Assembly (NCBI GenBank): GCA_023249395.1
Contig: JAHFCS010000196.1
Span: 1-5,066 of the forward strand
Direction: 5' to 3'
DNA length: 5,066 nt
Origin: Gemmatimonadota bacterium
GTDB lineage: Bacteria; Gemmatimonadota; Gemmatimonadetes; Gemmatimonadales; Gemmatimonadaceae
Part shown: in pieces, positions 1 to 5,066 of the stretch
Layout: every line of letters starts with the position of its first letter
Position numbering within the stretch: position 1 is the stretch's first letter
Notes under the pieces: model-generated
What the model saw: the letters and a program-made list of their open reading frames with translations, nothing else
The model's database searches: none
What the model was told of the DNA's origin: nothing
Translations under genes and position numbers: made by a program

Positions 1-1009
1 GCACCGGGTCGAGTTTGGTAGCGAGAGACTCGACCTGCATCTTAGCCTGACGCTTGAAGATGAATTCCGGGGCGAGGGCGACGCCCATGATGGTCAGCGG
101 AATTATTTGAATCGTCTGGATGAGAAGCGACACCGCGATCGCGTCGTTTCGGGCGACGCCGAACTGTTCTGCCGTCAAGGCGAAGACGAACTGGAAGAAG
201 CCGACGTTCCCCGGAGTAGCGCGAAGGAGCAGCCCGAGGTTGATCGCGAGAAGACAAGCGAGACTCGCGGCATAGGGAATCGCAACGTGCGCCGCCGCTG
301 CGGCGAAGACGAAGGTTGCGAACTGCCCCGCCCACGAGAGCATTGACAGTATCAGCGCGCCGAGAAACCGTGGCCCTGTGGTGAGCGAGCGCGTGCTGTC
401 CGCGAAGCGAGCCAGATAGCGGCGTAGGCGTCCCCATACAGTCCGCGCCTTCGCTCGCCGCTCCGGGACGTGCTCCGGCTGGATCTTGCGCGAGTGATAA
501 ACGAACCAGATCAGGAAAGCGGCGATCGCCACCAGAAGCAGCTCGGCGGAAAGGCGCCATCTCTCCAGCGCCGGAGGCAGCTCGAACCGGATCACGCCAT
601 AGACGAGCAGGACCACGAAGCCAACCGGGTCGAACATGCGCTCCAAAGCCAACGTGGCGAGTATCGTCGAGCTCGGAACGCCCGTCGCACGAGAGACGAA
701 CACGACTCGCGCTGCATCGCCTCCGTTCGCGACGAGAACGTTGTTCAGCCCGGCGCCGGCAACCGTCGCGCGCAGGGCGAGCGGAAGGGATGGAGATCCG
801 GCGGGACGGAGAAAGAGCCACCAGCGAACTCCCTTGACGCCCATGGAAAGGAGGTTGACGCCAATCGCGGCAAGAAGGAGCGGCTGCGATGCATGTCGCA
901 TCGAATTCCACGCGGCGCCCCAATCGATCGTGCGGGCGAACAGAACCAGGAACGCAACGATCGCCGCCGTGATGATCCAGCGGAGACCGCGCGCCGCCTT
1001 GGGATTCAT
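1..1009 (-). CDS. Flippase-like integral membrane protein (LPG synthase TM region / UPF0104 family), cut at the C-terminus by the window edge
   Basis: The frame from the ATG at 1009 stays open for 336 codons to the window edge and encodes a very hydrophobic protein. Members of this family (the membrane part of MprF and stand-alone YbhN-like proteins, COG0392) are linked to flipping or handling of lipids and lipid-linked sugars. Family-like features are R63-W-W (after the second hydrophobic segment), GGDAARVVFV (96-105), ALERMFDPVGF (121-131) and RATPGNVGFFQF (263-274), resembling the usual GGE..R, ER..D and PGG.G.xE signatures. Likely membrane segments lie near residues 11-25, 42-58, 128-143, 155-172, 215-240, 246-263 and 290-312, with a basic loop around 173-214. 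Family members are usually about 300-350 residues, so only a short tail is probably missing. It starts by ATGA overlap with the deacetylase stop, pointing to coupled translation. A competing reading in another frame (923-42) is arginine-rich, not hydrophobic, and is a shadow. Substrate is unknown; context suggests a product of the neighbouring glycosyltransferase and deacetylase. Confidence 0.88.
   Translation of the reverse strand, partial: MNPKAARGLRWIITAAIVAFLVLFARTIDWGAAWNSMRHASQPLLLAAIGVNLLSMGVKGVRWWLFLRPAGSPSLPLALRATVAGAGLNNVLVANGGDAARVVFVSRATGVPSSTILATLALERMFDPVGFVVLLVYGVIRFELPPALERWRLSAELLLVAIAAFLIWFVYHSRKIQPEHVPERRAKARTVWGRLRRYLARFADSTRSLTTGPRFLGALILSMLSWAGQFATFVFAAAAAHVAIPYAASLACLLAINLGLLLRATPGNVGFFQFVFALTAEQFGVARNDAIAVSLLIQTIQIIPLTIMGVALAPEFIFKRQAKMQVESLATKLDPV
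1006..1009 (-). promoter_or_regulatory. ATGA stop/start overlap, deacetylase to flippase-like protein
   Basis: The minus strand again reads ATGA: the TGA (1008-1006) closes the deacetylase after its VTLPVE end and the ATG (1009-1007) opens the membrane protein. No purine-rich ribosome binding site precedes it (GTGACGCTGCCGGTCGA). A second identical junction suggests that the three downstream genes are made together by termination-reinitiation. Confidence 0.75.
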
Positions 1010-1695
1010 TCGACCGGCAGCGTCACGAATTCGTAGCCGCGCTCTCGCAGCCCGACGATGATTTTCGGCAGCGCCGCCGCGGTCTGCATCCTGTCTCCGT
1101 CCGCGTTGTAACCATCTCCGTCATGGAGCAGGACAATCGATCCCGGCTTCACGCCTTCGACTGTGCGATCCACGATTGCCTGAACTCCAGGCCGATCGCT
1201 GTCCCATACACCCAGCGACCAGCCGATGGTCCTCTCGCCGAGCGAGCCGGCAATCACGGACACCCACGGATTGCGGAATCCGTGCGGAGCGCGGAAGAAA
1301 TGAGGCGTTTCAGCGCCCGCCCGCTCGATGGCGCGCCTCCCGAGCATCAGGTCCCGGCGAACGTAGTGCGGCAGCTTGAAGTGGAGCTTTCGGTGAAAAT
1401 ATCCGTGATTGCCGACCTGGTGCCCCTCGACGACAGCTCGATGCACCAGCTCCGGCCAGCGCTCTGCGTGGCGCCCGAGTACGAAGAATGTCGCCCTGAT
1501 TCCGTACTCGCTCAGCGTATCGAGGATTCGTGGAGTCGCGTCGGGATTGGGTCCATCGTCGAACGTCAGTGCGACCTTGCGCTCCGTTGTCGGCAGATGA
1601 CCGAGCACAGGACCGAAGACGAAGCTGTTGCGGTGAAACGCCCCATGCACCGCGCCACCCAGCATCGAAAGTCCGAGTGCTGCCGGGAGGATCAT
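1006..1695 (-). CDS. Membrane-anchored polysaccharide deacetylase (NodB homology domain)
   Basis: This is a carbohydrate esterase family 4 (NodB-type) metal-dependent deacetylase, which typically removes N- or O-acetyl groups from sugars in envelope polymers or glycolipids. The ATG at 1695 gives 229 residues and a 4-base ATGA overlap with the glycosyltransferase stop. A longer reading from the ATG at 1761 would add 22 Arg/Gly-rich residues and overlap the upstream gene by 70 bases, so the shorter start is preferred. Residues 1-19 are hydrophobic and could be a signal anchor. All five family motifs follow: TFDDGP (44-49, catalytic base D46 and metal ligand D47), H97-G-Y-F-H101 (metal histidines), R135-A-P-H-G139, W164-D-S-D167 and L190-H191-D-G. 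The second position of the histidine motif is glycine where serine or threonine is more common; both metal histidines remain. The domain is complete and probably active. Whether it faces the cytoplasm or the periplasm cannot be decided. Its place between a glycosyltransferase and a flippase-like protein suggests a lipid-linked or surface glycan substrate. Confidence 0.92.
   Translation of the reverse strand: MILPAALGLSMLGGAVHGAFHRNSFVFGPVLGHLPTTERKVALTFDDGPNPDATPRILDTLSEYGIRATFFVLGRHAERWPELVHRAVVEGHQVGNHGYFHRKLHFKLPHYVRRDLMLGRRAIERAGAETPHFFRAPHGFRNPWVSVIAGSLGERTIGWSLGVWDSDRPGVQAIVDRTVEGVKPGSIVLLHDGDGYNADGDRMQTAAALPKIIVGLRERGYEFVTLPVE
1692..1695 (-). promoter_or_regulatory. ATGA stop/start overlap, glycosyltransferase to deacetylase
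   Basis: The minus strand reads ATGA here: the TGA ends the glycosyltransferase (1694-1692) and the ATG (1695-1693) begins the deacetylase. The preceding bases (GGCTCAACGGTATCGGC) contain no good Shine-Dalgarno sequence, so translation of the deacetylase probably depends on ribosomes finishing the upstream gene. This overlap is the main reason for choosing 1695 over 1761 as the start. Confidence 0.75.
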
Positions 1696-2871
1696 GCCGA
1701 TACCGTTGAGCCCAGAACCGCCGCGTAGACGTCGAGTACAGACTCCGTGACTCTGGGCCATCCATACAGCTGCGCTTCCTGCCGTCCCGTCTTTCCGAGG
1801 CGTGCGCGCAGTGTCTCATCGTCGAGCAGTCTCACGAGGTCGTCTGCAAGAGCATCGCGGTCGCCGCAGTGGAACATCAGCGCTTCCCGCTCGTGCTTCA
1901 CGACATCGCGGAAGCCAAGAATGTCCGAGCAGACGACCGGCGTCTCACACGCCATCGATTCGAGAAGCGTGATGCCGAATGACGCCTTGGTAGTCGGGCA
2001 GGCGTACATCGCGCTATGCGCGTAATAGCTTGGCCTCGAGCGGAGCACCGCGCCGACGAACGTGATATCGGGGTCGCCGCCTGCCGCCCGATAGTAGTGC
2101 TTTCGCAGGGGACCATCGCCGACGACTACGAGCTGCGCCTCGCGGTTGCGGCCGCGGACCTTTCTGAACGACTCGATGAGGGTTGTCAGACCATTGCGCG
2201 GGTCGAAGCGGCCCAGAAAAAGAATCACCGGAACATCCTTACGGATTCCCGGCGGCGGCGGCGCGTGCGGATTGAAAAGATCGAGGTCGATGCCGTTCGG
2301 CACGATCGTCCAGTTGGCCTCGAAATAACGATTGAGCGCGACGGTCGTCGAATGCGAAACGGCAATCGCCGCGGATAATTTGTCGAGCTTCTTCTGGAGA
2401 TACCTGCGGCTCAGGCCGTAGAGATAGGACTTGTCGAAGTATGTGTGGAACGTTCCCACCACCGGGCAATCGGCTTCGTCGATCGCCAGCAGTGGAAGAG
2501 AAGGGACGAGGGGAGAGTGGATGTGGACGAGATCGTATTGTCCGCGTCTCAGTGTCTCCCGCACCTTCCTGCGAAGCGACCGTCCGACCGAGATGCGAGC
2601 CTGCGAGCCATTGAAGTAGATCGGGTGGCTCGTCCCGACGCGAATGACATGGGGGTCTTCGTGCGCGCCCGGCATGTTCGACGTGATGATGTCAACGTGA
2701 TGCCCGAGGCGCCGCGCCTCCTTTGCGAAGAAGTGCACGTGCTCGCAGACGCCGCCGAGGTGCGGATAGTAGTACTCGGTGACGAGCGCGACTCGAAGCG
2801 GCCGCGCGAACAATGGCGGCGCAACCGGCAACCACGGCGTAGGCGCCAGCTCGATTCGCCTAGCGAGGTTG

Positions 2872-2894
<23 letters not shown>
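1692..2894 (-). CDS. GT4-family glycosyltransferase, PimA-like
   Basis: This 400-residue protein has the two Rossmann-like domains of GT-B fold retaining glycosyltransferases, which move a sugar from a nucleotide donor to an acceptor at the cytoplasmic membrane face. The N-terminal domain shows RVALVTEYYYPHLGGVCEHV (33-52), with the acceptor/donor glycine loop, and HIHSPLVPSLPLLA (124-137), closely like the HIHEP segment of mycobacterial PimA; H126 matches the PimA catalytic-site histidine. The C-terminal domain starts after VPNGID (198-203) and a proline-rich linker (212-215), then has GRFDPRNG (228-235), VVGDGP (257-262) and ASFGITLLESMACETPVV (304-321). The arginine of the donor site is kept (R229), but the usual lysine is N234 and the first glutamate of the EX7E motif is A304; E312 is kept. 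About 30 residues precede the core, with no hydrophobic segment. The ATG at 2894 overlaps the end of ppdK by 23 bases, without a clear ribosome binding site; TTG codons closer to the core are possible starts. It may be a mannosyltransferase acting on a lipid, but donor and acceptor are unproven. Confidence 0.9.

Positions 2895-5066
<2,172 letters not shown>

Noticed and set aside
42..923. Minus-strand 293-codon open frame inside the flippase-like gene
   Set aside because: Its product is arginine-rich and low in hydrophobic residues, with no family motifs. The frame starting at 1009 gives a clear membrane protein with family signatures and an ATGA link to the upstream gene, so this is a shadow.
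470..1036. Plus-strand 188-codon open frame antisense to the membrane protein
   Set aside because: It is highly charged and low-complexity, as expected from the complement of hydrophobic-helix codons; no motif or ribosome binding site.
1123..1728. Plus-strand 201-codon open frame antisense to the deacetylase
   Set aside because: It mirrors the NodB motifs on the other strand, its composition is not protein-like, and no family is recognised.
1006..1761. Longer deacetylase start at the ATG at 1761
   Set aside because: It would overlap the glycosyltransferase by 70 bases and put 22 Arg/Gly-rich residues ahead of the hydrophobic anchor. The ATGA junction at 1695 is the more natural start.
1310..1819. 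Minus-strand 169-codon open frame across the glycosyltransferase/deacetylase junction
   Set aside because: It is arginine- and serine-rich with no domain, and overlaps two well-supported genes in a different frame.

Overview
The window is a GC-rich bacterial segment (roughly 60% G+C by eye) with every supportable gene on the minus strand. Reading right to left, it holds four tightly packed genes: a 5'-truncated pyruvate phosphate dikinase (ppdK), a PimA-like GT4 glycosyltransferase, a NodB-type polysaccharide deacetylase, and a multi-spanning membrane protein of the lysylphosphatidylglycerol-synthase transmembrane / flippase-like family that runs off the left edge. No RNA gene, mobile element, CRISPR array, terminator or long non-coding stretch is visible.

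Layout. 5066-2872: ppdK, lacking about 156 N-terminal residues that lie outside the window. 2894-1692: glycosyltransferase, whose first 23 bases overlap the end of ppdK. 1695-1006: deacetylase, joined to the glycosyltransferase by a 4-base ATGA overlap. 1009-1: flippase-like membrane protein, joined to the deacetylase by a second ATGA overlap. With no intergenic space, the four genes look like one transcription unit whose promoter lies to the right of the window and whose terminator, if any, lies to the left. None of the three internal starts has a convincing Shine-Dalgarno sequence, which fits translational coupling.

How the genes may work together. PPDK interconverts pyruvate and phosphoenolpyruvate in central carbon metabolism. 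The other three look like an envelope glycan or glycolipid module: a cytoplasmic glycosyltransferase that puts a sugar on a (probably lipid) acceptor, a membrane-anchored metal-dependent deacetylase, and a membrane protein of a family linked to lipid flipping. This pathway is inferred from gene order and family membership; the sequence does not identify the substrate.

Organism. The high GC, bacterial-type PPDK and PimA-like enzyme outside an obvious mycobacterial context suggest a soil or environmental bacterium. Gemmatimonadota or a similar phylum is a low-confidence impression. Nothing here is clearly an undescribed system. The most interesting points are substitutions at two normally conserved donor-site positions of the glycosyltransferase and the compact three-gene envelope cassette attached to ppdK.
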